Assembly: GCF_902364025.1 (NCBI RefSeq)
Contig: NZ_CABJCG010000006.1
Span: 62,001 to 126,000, forward strand
DNA: 64,000 nucleotides
Direction: 5' to 3'
Origin: Enterocloster lavalensis
Lineage (GTDB): Bacteria > Bacillota > Clostridia > Lachnospirales > Lachnospiraceae
Shown: in pieces, positions 57,264 to 64,000 of the stretch
Layout of the letters: each line of letters begins with the position of its first letter
How positions within the stretch are numbered: the first letter of the stretch is position 1
The notes under the pieces: model-generated
Databases searched by the model: none
The model's input: the letters and a program-made list of their open reading frames with translations, nothing else
Told to the model about the DNA's origin: nothing
Program-made: the position numbers and the translations under genes

Positions 57264-58595
57264 TCAGCCGTTGATGGAGCGCTCCAGCTTCTTAGCCTCC
57301 GCTCTCACTTCCGCCATCACCTTCTCCTCGTCGATGCCGATCAGCTCACGGTCCTTCATCAGCACTTTACCGTTGCAGACCGTGGTCACCACGCTGCGTC
57401 CGGTCATACCGAAGAGGATGTGGCCGTTGATATTACTTGCATCCATAGGGGTCAGCGGGATGTAGTCAGTGACGATCACATCCGCGGCCGCTCCCTCCTT
57501 CAGAACGCCCAGCTGCTTCTTGAAGTAGCGGTTTGCGATCTGCGGGTTGCCCTCAAAGAGCATCTGCGGAACCTCGCCCCAGGCCGCGTTCGGGTCGCAG
57601 AGGTGGTGTTTGTGCAGCACGTTGGCCACTTTGTAGGACTCCAGCACGTCGTGGGTGTAGCCGTCCGTGCCAAGGCCGGTTAAGATTCCCCGGTGCACGA
57701 TCTCCATGGTGGGCGGGCAGCCGCAGGCGTTGCCCATGTTGGACTCAGGATTGTGTACCACCATGGTATCCGTTTCCTTAATTAATTCCATCTCGTGGGG
57801 ATTCACGTAGATGCAGTGTCCAAGCAAGGTCTTGCTTCCCAGGATATTGCAGTCGTAGAGGCGGTCCACAATGCGCTTGCCGTATTTCTTCAGGCAGTCG
57901 TGCAGGTCCTCGATGCCCTCGGCCACATGAATGTGGTAGCCCACCTCAGCGGGCTTGTTGGCCGCGGCCAGCTCCATGGTGGCGTCGGAGATGGTGAACT
58001 GGGCGTGCATGCCCATCATTCCGGCAATCATGTCCGTGTCGTCAGCCAGGGCATGTTTGATCCAGGCCGCGTTCTCCATCACAGCTTCCTTCGCCTTGTC
58101 CATCCCGTCGCGGTCAGAAACCTCATAACACAGGCAGGTGCGGATTCCCAGTTCCTTAGCCGCGTCCTCGATGGCGAACAGGCTGTCGTGAATCTCGCCG
58201 AAGCTGGCGTGGTGATCGAACACCGTGGTGACGCCGTTCTTGATGGAGTCAATATAGGTAGCCCGGGCGCTCTGGCGGGTCTGCTCGTTGGTCAGGTGGC
58301 GGTCGATGGTCCACCACATTCCGTCCAGAATCTCCAGAAAGCCGTTGGGGTTGTATCCATTAATCGAAAGTCCTCTCGCCATGGCGCTGTAGATGTGCTC
58401 ATGGGTGTTGATGAACGCAGGCATGATCACGCCCCCCCTGGCGTCTATGTACTCTGCCTCCGGGAATTCCCTGCGGACGTCCTCCGCGGTTCCGACCCGC
58501 ACGATGGTTCCGCCGTCCATTGCTACCGCGCCGTTCTCATAAAATGGAACCGCCGGATCCCTTGTCACTAACCGTCCATTGCCAATTACTAACAT
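57264..58595 (-). CDS. ssnA: SsnA-type amidohydrolase
   Basis: 443 residues, full length. Metal-binding MPAFINTHEHIYSAMARG, YHIHVAEGIEDLHDCLKKYG, LLGHCIYVN and GLGTDGYTHDVLESYK (final Asp) are the deaminase-type amidohydrolase ligands. Co-occurs with ygfK, xdhD and ygeW/X/Y in selenium-linked purine clusters; probably hydrolyses an amino- or ring-amide purine derivative. First gene of the minus-strand arm, with a promoter at 58715-58743. SD AAGGAGAGAGG. Confidence 0.94.
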   Translation of the reverse strand: MLVIGNGRLVTRDPAVPFYENGAVAMDGGTIVRVGTAEDVRREFPEAEYIDARGGVIMPAFINTHEHIYSAMARGLSINGYNPNGFLEILDGMWWTIDRHLTNEQTRQSARATYIDSIKNGVTTVFDHHASFGEIHDSLFAIEDAAKELGIRTCLCYEVSDRDGMDKAKEAVMENAAWIKHALADDTDMIAGMMGMHAQFTISDATMELAAANKPAEVGYHIHVAEGIEDLHDCLKKYGKRIVDRLYDCNILGSKTLLGHCIYVNPHEMELIKETDTMVVHNPESNMGNACGCPPTMEIVHRGILTGLGTDGYTHDVLESYKVANVLHKHHLCDPNAAWGEVPQMLFEGNPQIANRYFKKQLGVLKEGAAADVIVTDYIPLTPMDASNINGHILFGMTGRSVVTTVCNGKVLMKDRELIGIDEEKVMAEVRAEAKKLERSING

Positions 58596-58714
58596 AACCT
58601 CTCTCCTTTACTCGATGATGGTTTTCTTCCTGTTTCTGAATCACATTTCCGATCGGTCACACTCTGCCATTCATATCTCTGCTTTTTAAGCAGAATGTGC
58701 CTCCCTGTACCCCT

Positions 58715-58743
58715 ATACTAACACCTGTAACCGGCATTTGCAA
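58715..58743 (-). promoter_or_regulatory. Promoter of ssnA-ygfK arm
   Basis: Minus strand: -35 TTGCAA (58738-58743), 17-bp spacer, -10 TAGTAT (58715-58720). Confidence 0.6.
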
Positions 58744-58794
58744 GCACAAAATGCAAAATTTTTTAGATATCAAAAATTTTTTTGTAAAAAAGTA

Positions 58795-58822
58795 TTGCAA
58801 TTCCATTTTTTTGTGATATGAT
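58795..58822 (+). promoter_or_regulatory. Promoter of the regulator-ygeXYW arm
   Basis: -35 TTGCAA (58795-58800), 16-bp spacer, -10 TATGAT (58817-58822), in a strongly A/T-rich stretch. The -10 overlaps the palindrome ATGAT-GGA-ATCAT. Confidence 0.6.
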
Positions 58823-58909
58823 GGAATCATAAACAACGAGGCAAAATTAACAATCGTGTTTATTGTACAAAGTTACCTAATTTTGAAGAATCCTGAAGGA
58901 AAGGAGAAA

Positions 58910-59575
58910 ATGCTTATGACTTACACATTAGGGCTCCTGACTCAGATAGCCGACGGCCTTTCCAGACAGTTCGGTCCTGATTGTGAAGTGGTGATCCATG
59001 ATTTGAAAAAGCATGACATGGAGCATTCCATCGTATACATTACCAATGGACATATCACCAACCGTCAGGTCGGCGACGGCCCGTCCAAGGTCGTGCTGGA
59101 AACCCTTCACAACAAGGACGCGGCTTCTCTCAAAGACCATCTGGGTTATCTGACCCGCTCAGCCAACGGGCGGATCTTAAAATCCAGCACCTTCTATATT
59201 CATAATGAGGAAGGCGACGCCATCGACTACATACTGGCGATCAACTTCGACATCACCGGGCTGATGACGGTGGACCGGGCGATCAAAGCGCTGATCGATA
59301 CCGAACCCCAATCGGATGCGAAAAAGCAGCCGGATCAGATCGTTACCAACGTCACCGACCTGCTCGACAGCCTGATCGAACAGTCCGTGCTTATGATTGG
59401 AAAGCCGGCCGCTCTTATGAATAAAGAGGAAAAGGTGGCGGCGATCCAGTTCTTAAACGACGCGGGAGCGTTCCTGATTACCAAGTCCGGCGACAAGATC
59501 TCCAAGTACTTCGGGATCTCAAAATTCACTTTGTACAGTTATATCGATGTGAACAGCCGCAAAACGGACAATTAA
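58910..59575 (+). CDS. YheO-type PAS/HTH transcriptional regulator
   Basis: 221 residues. N-terminal PAS-like domain of the YheO family (LGLLTQIADGLSRQFGPDCEVVIHDL, then NEEGDAIDYILAINFDITGL), and a C-terminal HTH (VAAIQFLNDAGAFLITKSGDKISKYFGISKFTLYSYI). This regulator type is regularly found beside ygeX. It heads the plus-strand arm, 66 bp before ygeX, and is the prime candidate to control both arms. Start at 58910 has SD GAAAGGAGAAA. Confidence 0.88.
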   Translation: MLMTYTLGLLTQIADGLSRQFGPDCEVVIHDLKKHDMEHSIVYITNGHITNRQVGDGPSKVVLETLHNKDAASLKDHLGYLTRSANGRILKSSTFYIHNEEGDAIDYILAINFDITGLMTVDRAIKALIDTEPQSDAKKQPDQIVTNVTDLLDSLIEQSVLMIGKPAALMNKEEKVAAIQFLNDAGAFLITKSGDKISKYFGISKFTLYSYIDVNSRKTDN

Positions 59576-59641
59576 ACAATCCTGTTAACAATTCTATTCC
59601 TATTAAAACAAACGCATGATTATAAGGAGGATTTTATAACA

Positions 59642-60847
59642 ATGGAACAGATCAAGTGGGCGGTAAATAAAATGCCCAAAACTGCGGATACGAATCTGCC
59701 GATTATGGGATTGGAAGAGATCAAGAAGGCCAGAACCTTCCATGAGAGCTTCCCCCAGTACAGCAAAACCCCTCTCACCAAGCTGGACCAGATGGCCGCT
59801 TACCTGGGAGTGAAGGAAGTTTACATCAAGGACGAGTCCTACCGGTTCGGATTAAACGCATTCAAGGTGCTGGGCGGTTCCTTCGCAATGGCCCGCTTCA
59901 TCGCCAGTGAGACCGGAAAGGACGTTTCCGAACTGCCCTACGCGGTGCTCACCTCCGACAAACTCCGTGAGGAATTCGGTCAGGCCACCTTCTTCACCGC
60001 CACCGACGGCAACCACGGCCGCGGCGTCGCCTGGTCCGCCAACCGCTTAGGCCAGAAGGCGGTCGTACATATGCCCAAGGGCTCCACTCAGACCCGCCTT
60101 GAGAACATCGCAAAGGAAGGCGCTCAGGTTGACATTCAGGAAATGAACTATGACGACTGCGTGCGTCTGGCCGCAAAGGAAGCGGATGAGACCGAGCGGG
60201 GCGTGATCGTTCAGGATACCGCCTGGGACGGCTACGAGGAGATCCCCTCCTGGATCATGCAGGGCTACGGCACCATGGCAATGGAGGCCGGCGAACAGCT
60301 GAAAGATTACGGCTGTGACCGCCCCACCCACGTGTTCGTTCAGGCCGGCGTAGGCTCCCTTGCCGGCGCGGTTGTGGGATATTTCACCAACCTTTACCCC
60401 GACAATCCTCCCACCTTCGTAGTGGTGGAGGCCGATGTGGCGGCCTGCCTGTATAAGGGCGCGGCAGCCGGAGACGGAGATCCCCGCATTGTGGACGGCG
60501 ACATGCAGACCATTATGGCCGGTCTCGCCTGCGGAGAGCCCAACACCATCTCCTGGGATATCTTAAAGAACCACGTAACCGTATTCATCGCAGCTCCCGA
60601 CTGGGTAGCCGCAAAGGGTATGCGCATGCTGGCCGCTCCCATCAAGGGCGACGCGCCTGTGACCTCCGGCGAATCCGGAGCCGCTCCCTTCGGAGCCCTG
60701 GCCGCCATGACCACCATGGACGATTACAAGGATCTGCGCCAGGCCATCGGTCTGGATGAGAATTCCAGGGTACTGCTCTTCTCCACCGAGGGCGACACCG
60801 ATCCGGACCGCTACAAGAACATCGTTTGGGAAGGCAAAGAGAAATAA
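59642..60847 (+). CDS. ygeX: Diaminopropionate ammonia-lyase YgeX
   Basis: 401 residues, PLP fold-type II. KDESYRFGLNAFKVLGGSFA holds the PLP Lys, TATDGNHGRGVAWSANRLG the Asn/Gly loop, and FVQAGVGSLAGAVVG the phosphate-binding glycines. Converts 2,3-diaminopropionate to pyruvate and ammonia. In purine degraders it is a core member of the anaerobic urate cluster, releasing nitrogen and a C3 skeleton. Codon use is more uniform than in the island genes, suggesting high expression. SD AAGGAGG. Confidence 0.96.
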   Translation: MEQIKWAVNKMPKTADTNLPIMGLEEIKKARTFHESFPQYSKTPLTKLDQMAAYLGVKEVYIKDESYRFGLNAFKVLGGSFAMARFIASETGKDVSELPYAVLTSDKLREEFGQATFFTATDGNHGRGVAWSANRLGQKAVVHMPKGSTQTRLENIAKEGAQVDIQEMNYDDCVRLAAKEADETERGVIVQDTAWDGYEEIPSWIMQGYGTMAMEAGEQLKDYGCDRPTHVFVQAGVGSLAGAVVGYFTNLYPDNPPTFVVVEADVAACLYKGAAAGDGDPRIVDGDMQTIMAGLACGEPNTISWDILKNHVTVFIAAPDWVAAKGMRMLAAPIKGDAPVTSGESGAAPFGALAAMTTMDDYKDLRQAIGLDENSRVLLFSTEGDTDPDRYKNIVWEGKEK

Positions 60848-60906
60848 ACATCATAATCCTATAAAATAAAAACCATTCACAAAATATTATTATGGAGGAA
60901 ATCAAA

Positions 60907-62223
60907 ATGAGCCTGGATTACGGCAAAATCAAGGAAGCTGCACAGAACTACGAGAAAGACATGACCAAATTTTTACGGGACATCGTAAAATTCCCCGGCG
61001 AGAGCTGCGATGAGAAAGCTCACATCGACCGCATTGCGGAGGAGATGAGAAAGCTCGATTTCGACAAGGTTGAGATCGATCCCATGGGCAACGTGCTGGG
61101 ATATATGGGAACCGGCAAGACCTTAATCGGTTTTGACGCCCACATCGACACCGTTGGCATCGGCAACAAGAACAACTGGAACTTCGATCCCTACGAGGGC
61201 TACGAGAACGACACCGAGATCGGCGGACGCGGCGTGTCCGACCAGTGCGGCGGTATCGTCAGCGCGGTTTACGGCGCTAAGATCATGAAGGATCTGGGAC
61301 TGCTCTCCGACAAGTACACCGTTCTGGTAACCGGTACAGTTCAGGAAGAGGACTGCGACGGCCTGTGCTGGCAGTACATCATCAACGAGGATAAGGTCCG
61401 CCCGGACTTCGTGGTTTCCACCGAGCCCACCGACGGCGGCATCTACCGCGGCCAGAGAGGCCGTATGGAGATCCGTGTGGACGTCAAGGGCGTTTCCTGC
61501 CACGGTTCCGCTCCTGAGCGCGGCGACAACGCCATCTACAAGATGGCCGACATCCTTCAGGACGTGCGCGCTCTGAACGAGAACGACGCTGCCGACGACA
61601 AGGAAGTAAAGGGCCTTGTGAAAATGCTGGATGAGAAATACAACCCCGAGTACAAGGAAGCCAACTTCCTGGGCCGTGGAACCGTTACGGTTTCCGAAAT
61701 CTTCTTCACCTCCCCCAGCCGCTGCGCAGTGGCCGACTCCTGCTCTGTTTCCCTGGACCGCAGAATGACCGCAGGCGAGACCTGGGAGAGCTGCCTGGAT
61801 GAGATCCGTGCTCTGCCCGCAGTACAGAAGTACGGCGACGACGTGAAGGTTTCCATGTACGAGTATTCCCGTCCTTCCTACAAGGGCCTTACATACCCCA
61901 TCGAGTGTTACTTCCCCACCTGGGTCATCCCGGAGGATCACGATGTGACCAAGGCTCTGGAGGAGTCCTACAAGAACCTGTTCGGCGAGGCCCGCATCGG
62001 CGCAGAGGAGACTCTGGAGATGAGAACCGCCCGCCCGCTGACCGACAAGTGGACCTTCTCCACCAACGGCGTATCCATCATGGGCCGCAACGGAATCCCC
62101 TGCATCGGCTTTGGACCTGGCGCTGAGGCTCAGGCTCACGCTCCCAACGAGAAGACCTGGAAACAGGATCTGGTAACCTGCGCTGCCGTTTACGCCGCTC
62201 TGCCCACTGTTTACTGCAAGTAA
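60907..62223 (+). CDS. ygeY: YgeY M20-family hydrolase (selenium metabolism-linked)
   Basis: 438 residues. M20 metallopeptidase ligands: [15 protein letters not shown] (His/Asp), [27 protein letters not shown] (catalytic Glu), [16 protein letters not shown], and the dimerisation segment [17 protein letters not shown]. Probably removes an amide/ureido group from a purine-derived diamino acid to make the YgeX substrate; this order is inferred from cluster conservation. Start 60907 has SD TGGAGGAAA. Strongly biased codons. Confidence 0.95.
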   Translation: MSLDYGKIKEAAQNYEKDMTKFLRDIVKFPGESCDEKAHIDRIAEEMRKLDFDKVEIDPMGNVLGYMGTGKTLIGFDAHIDTVGIGNKNNWNFDPYEGYENDTEIGGRGVSDQCGGIVSAVYGAKIMKDLGLLSDKYTVLVTGTVQEEDCDGLCWQYIINEDKVRPDFVVSTEPTDGGIYRGQRGRMEIRVDVKGVSCHGSAPERGDNAIYKMADILQDVRALNENDAADDKEVKGLVKMLDEKYNPEYKEANFLGRGTVTVSEIFFTSPSRCAVADSCSVSLDRRMTAGETWESCLDEIRALPAVQKYGDDVKVSMYEYSRPSYKGLTYPIECYFPTWVIPEDHDVTKALEESYKNLFGEARIGAEETLEMRTARPLTDKWTFSTNGVSIMGRNGIPCIGFGPGAEAQAHAPNEKTWKQDLVTCAAVYAALPTVYCK

Positions 62224-62422
62224 TTTGACATTTTCCCGAAATCCGACTCCTAGAATGCCGCGCTGAAAGCTCTTGCCAATTTTCTTTCAGCGCACCGTCT
62301 CAGACGATATCCGGCGGTTTTGTGCTGAATTGACCGCCGGAACATCCGGACGGAGCCGGTTTTCCGTATCAATATCACGTTACCCATAAAAATTAACATA
62401 CAATTTTAAAGGAGTTAAAATC
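62224..62422 (+). other. 199-bp leader of ygeW with consecutive hairpins
   Basis: Two perfect stems: GCGCTGAAAG/CTTTCAGCGC (62260-62293) and CCGGCGGT/ACCGCCGG (62311-62340), followed by a third weak CCGGA-rich element. No U-run follows the first two, so they look like structured leader RNA or transcript-processing signals rather than terminators. Confidence 0.5.
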
Positions 62423-63616
62423 ATGAAAACATTACAGGATTACATTGATAAGCTGAACAAACTCAACTTCAAGGAAATGTACGAGGGAGACTTCTTCCTG
62501 ACCTGGGAGAAATCCGACGACGAGCTGGAGGCCGTTTGGACCGTAGCTGACGCGCTGCGCTTCATGCGTGAGAACAACATTTCCACCAAGGTGTTCGAGA
62601 GCGGACTGGGCATCTCCTTATTCCGCGACAACTCCACCCGCACCCGTTTCTCCTTTGCTTCCGCCTGCAACCTGTTAGGCCTTGAGGTTCAGGATCTGGA
62701 CGAGGGCAAATCCCAGGTAGCTCACGGCGAGACCGTGCGTGAGACCGCCAACATGATCTCCTTCATGGCTGACGTCATCGGTATCCGCGACGACATGTAC
62801 ATCGGCAAGGGCAACGCTTACATGCACGAGGTTGTGGACGCTGTTTCCCAGGGCTACAAGGACGGCATCTTAGAGCAGAAGCCCACCCTGGTGAACTTAC
62901 AGTGCGATATCGACCATCCCACCCAGTGTATGGCCGACATGCTGCACATCATCCATGAGTTCGGCGGCGTGGAGAATCTGAAGGGCAAAAAGCTGGCTAT
63001 GACCTGGGCTTACTCTCCCTCCTACGGCAAACCCCTCTCCGTTCCCCAGGGAGTTGTTGGCCTGATGACCAGAATGGGTATGGAAGTTGTTCTGGCTCAT
63101 CCGGAAGGCTACGAGATCATGCCTGAGGTTGAGGAAGTTGCAAGACAGAACGCTGAGAAGTCCGGCGGTTCCTTCCGCGTATCCCACGACATGGCCGACG
63201 CTTTCAAGGACGCCGACATCGTTTACCCGAAGAGCTGGGCTCCCTTCGCAGCTATGGAGAAGAGAACCAACCTGTACGGCGAGGGCGACACCGAGGGCAT
63301 CAAGGCTCTGGAGAAAGAGCTGCTGGCTCAGAACGCACAGCACAAAGACTGGTGCTGCACCGAGGAGCTGATGAAGACCACCAAGGACGGCAAGGCTCTG
63401 TATCTGCACTGTTTACCGGCCGACATCAACGATGTGAGCTGCAAGGACGGCGAGGTTGAGGCTTCCGTATTCGACCGCTACCGCGATCCGCTGTACAAAG
63501 AAGCCAGCTTCAAACCTTACGTGATCGCCGCTATGATCATGCTGGCTAAGTTTGCCGATCCGGCTGAAGTGTTAAAGAAGCTGGAAGAGAAGGGAACTCC
63601 CCGCGTATTCAAGTAA
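62423..63616 (+). CDS. ygeW: YgeW carbamoyltransferase
   Basis: 397 residues, longer than OTCase/ATCase as usual for YgeW. Carbamoyl-phosphate motif FRDNSTRTRFSFASACNLLG, the second-subunit loop SQVAHGETVRE, carbamoyl motif HPTQCMADML and the HCLPAD loop (LYLHCLPADINDVSCKDGE). It transfers carbamoyl between phosphate and an amino compound whose identity is debated; here probably phosphorolysis of a carbamoylated purine fragment to carbamoyl phosphate. SD AAAGGAG. Highly biased codon use. Confidence 0.96.
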   Translation: MKTLQDYIDKLNKLNFKEMYEGDFFLTWEKSDDELEAVWTVADALRFMRENNISTKVFESGLGISLFRDNSTRTRFSFASACNLLGLEVQDLDEGKSQVAHGETVRETANMISFMADVIGIRDDMYIGKGNAYMHEVVDAVSQGYKDGILEQKPTLVNLQCDIDHPTQCMADMLHIIHEFGGVENLKGKKLAMTWAYSPSYGKPLSVPQGVVGLMTRMGMEVVLAHPEGYEIMPEVEEVARQNAEKSGGSFRVSHDMADAFKDADIVYPKSWAPFAAMEKRTNLYGEGDTEGIKALEKELLAQNAQHKDWCCTEELMKTTKDGKALYLHCLPADINDVSCKDGEVEASVFDRYRDPLYKEASFKPYVIAAMIMLAKFADPAEVLKKLEEKGTPRVFK

Positions 63617-63640
63617 TCCACAATAAATGATTTTTATTCC

Positions 63641-63683
63641 GGGCTGCCGGGCATTCGGCCTGGCGGCCCTTTTCATCTTTTTT
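63641..63683 (+). terminator. Intercistronic terminator/attenuator between ygeW and arcC
   Basis: Stem GGGCTGCC..GGGC / GCCT..GGCGGCCC (two G-U pairs) with loop ATTCG, followed by TTTTCATCTTTTTTT. A complete intrinsic terminator 27 bp before the carbamate kinase start, with no new promoter seen, so it likely sets arcC level by partial read-through. Confidence 0.75.
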
Positions 63684-63709
63684 TGCAAAAACTCAAAGGG
63701 GAAATTACT

Positions 63710-64000
63710 ATGGAAAACAAGAAAAAACGTATCGTCATCGCCCTGGGCGGAAATGCCCTGGGCAACACGCTGCCCGAGCAGATGACGGCTGTGAAGATCA
63801 CCGCCAAGGCGATCGTGGATCTGATCGAGGAGGGCTGTGAGGTTATCGTAGCCCACGGAAACGGCCCCCAGGTGGGCATGATCAACAACGCCATGGCCGC
63901 TCTCAGCCGCGAGGACGCCAGCCAGCCCAACACCCCTCTCTCCGTCTGCGTCGCCATGAGCCAGGCTTACATCGGCTATGACCTGCAGAACGCCCTGCGG
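63710..64000 (+). CDS. arcC: Carbamate kinase, 3'-truncated by window edge
   Basis: 97 codons visible of ~310. MENKKKRIVIALGGNALGN is the N-terminal nucleotide motif and IVAHGNGPQVGMINNAM the carbamoyl-phosphate motif; SVCVAMSQAYIGYDLQNALR is also standard. It makes ATP from carbamoyl phosphate, the energy-yielding last step of the module (yqeA/arcC type). SD AAAGGGG precedes the ATG. Confidence 0.95.
   Translation, partial: MENKKKRIVIALGGNALGNTLPEQMTAVKITAKAIVDLIEEGCEVIVAHGNGPQVGMINNAMAALSREDASQPNTPLSVCVAMSQAYIGYDLQNALR

Larger units (their letters stand above)
58596..58909. other. 314-bp divergent promoter region of the purine module
   Basis: Between ssnA (-) and the YheO-type regulator (+). 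Holds promoters for both directions (58715-58743 minus, 58795-58822 plus), a small hairpin TCTGCTT/AAGCAGA in the ssnA leader, and the dyad ATGAT-GGA-ATCAT (58818-58830) overlapping the plus-strand -10 box, a possible operator. Confidence 0.65.

Overview
The window reads as chromosomal DNA of an anaerobic, GC-rich member of the Clostridia. An Enterocloster-like Lachnospiraceae gut bacterium is my inference, from GC content, gene repertoire and AGGAGG-type ribosome binding sites. There is no rRNA, tRNA, CRISPR array, phage or transposase gene. Almost everything serves one of two themes: molybdenum/selenium enzymology coupled to anaerobic purine degradation, and one very large catabolic island.

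Left part (1-12.1 kb, all minus strand): a truncated MATE exporter; mocA and yqeC; an unreported-looking 27-codon gene with its own promoter; the molybdate transporter modABC followed by a nucleotidyltransferase-ModE fusion and xdhC; a 657-bp gene-free stretch with a 43-bp tandem repeat; and a molybdopterin operon (moeA-like, moaC, moaA, MOSC-MogA fusion).

Middle (12.1-35.6 kb, all minus strand): about 20 genes in near-continuous array. In transcription order they are a ribose-type ABC transporter, AGPS-like FAD oxidase, GldA-like dehydrogenase, EtfB/EtfA, GlcD-like FAD oxidase, FGGY kinase, a second EtfB/EtfA, SDR, TPP enzyme, Gfo/Idh dehydrogenase, RpiB-like isomerase, IclR regulator, acyl-CoA synthetase, CoA-transferase, SDR and thiolase. 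Two promoters of identical layout, each with the palindrome GTTGCG-N5-CGCAAC exactly 17 bp upstream of the -35 box, tie the island together. I could not identify the substrate. This is my best candidate for an undescribed system.

Next (35.8-39.1 kb): a YoaK-type membrane protein, NADP isocitrate dehydrogenase, a cupin and a DUF2325 protein, the last behind an iron-box-like palindrome.

Right part (39.1-64 kb): a seven-gene minus-strand operon (ModE-like regulator, selD, yedF, yqeB, class V aminotransferase, ferredoxin, TorD-DmsA fusion), a membrane protein, a LarA homologue, then the purine module. The purine module has hydantoinase, selenium-dependent xanthine dehydrogenase, a Se/S-carrier protein, ygfK and ssnA on the minus strand, divergent from a YheO-type regulator, ygeX, ygeY, ygeW and arcC on the plus strand.

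The Mo/Se parts appear to be co-regulated. Three 24-bp palindromes of the form CGTTRT-N12-ATAACG lie just upstream of modA, the moeA-like gene and the modE-like gene, matching the ModE operator architecture. The picture is molybdate uptake, pterin synthesis and selenium activation under one ModE-like regulon, supplying a selenium-containing xanthine dehydrogenase. That enzyme feeds ring opening (hydantoinase, SsnA), nitrogen release (YgeX/YgeY) and ATP recovery through carbamoyl transfer and carbamate kinase (YgeW, ArcC).
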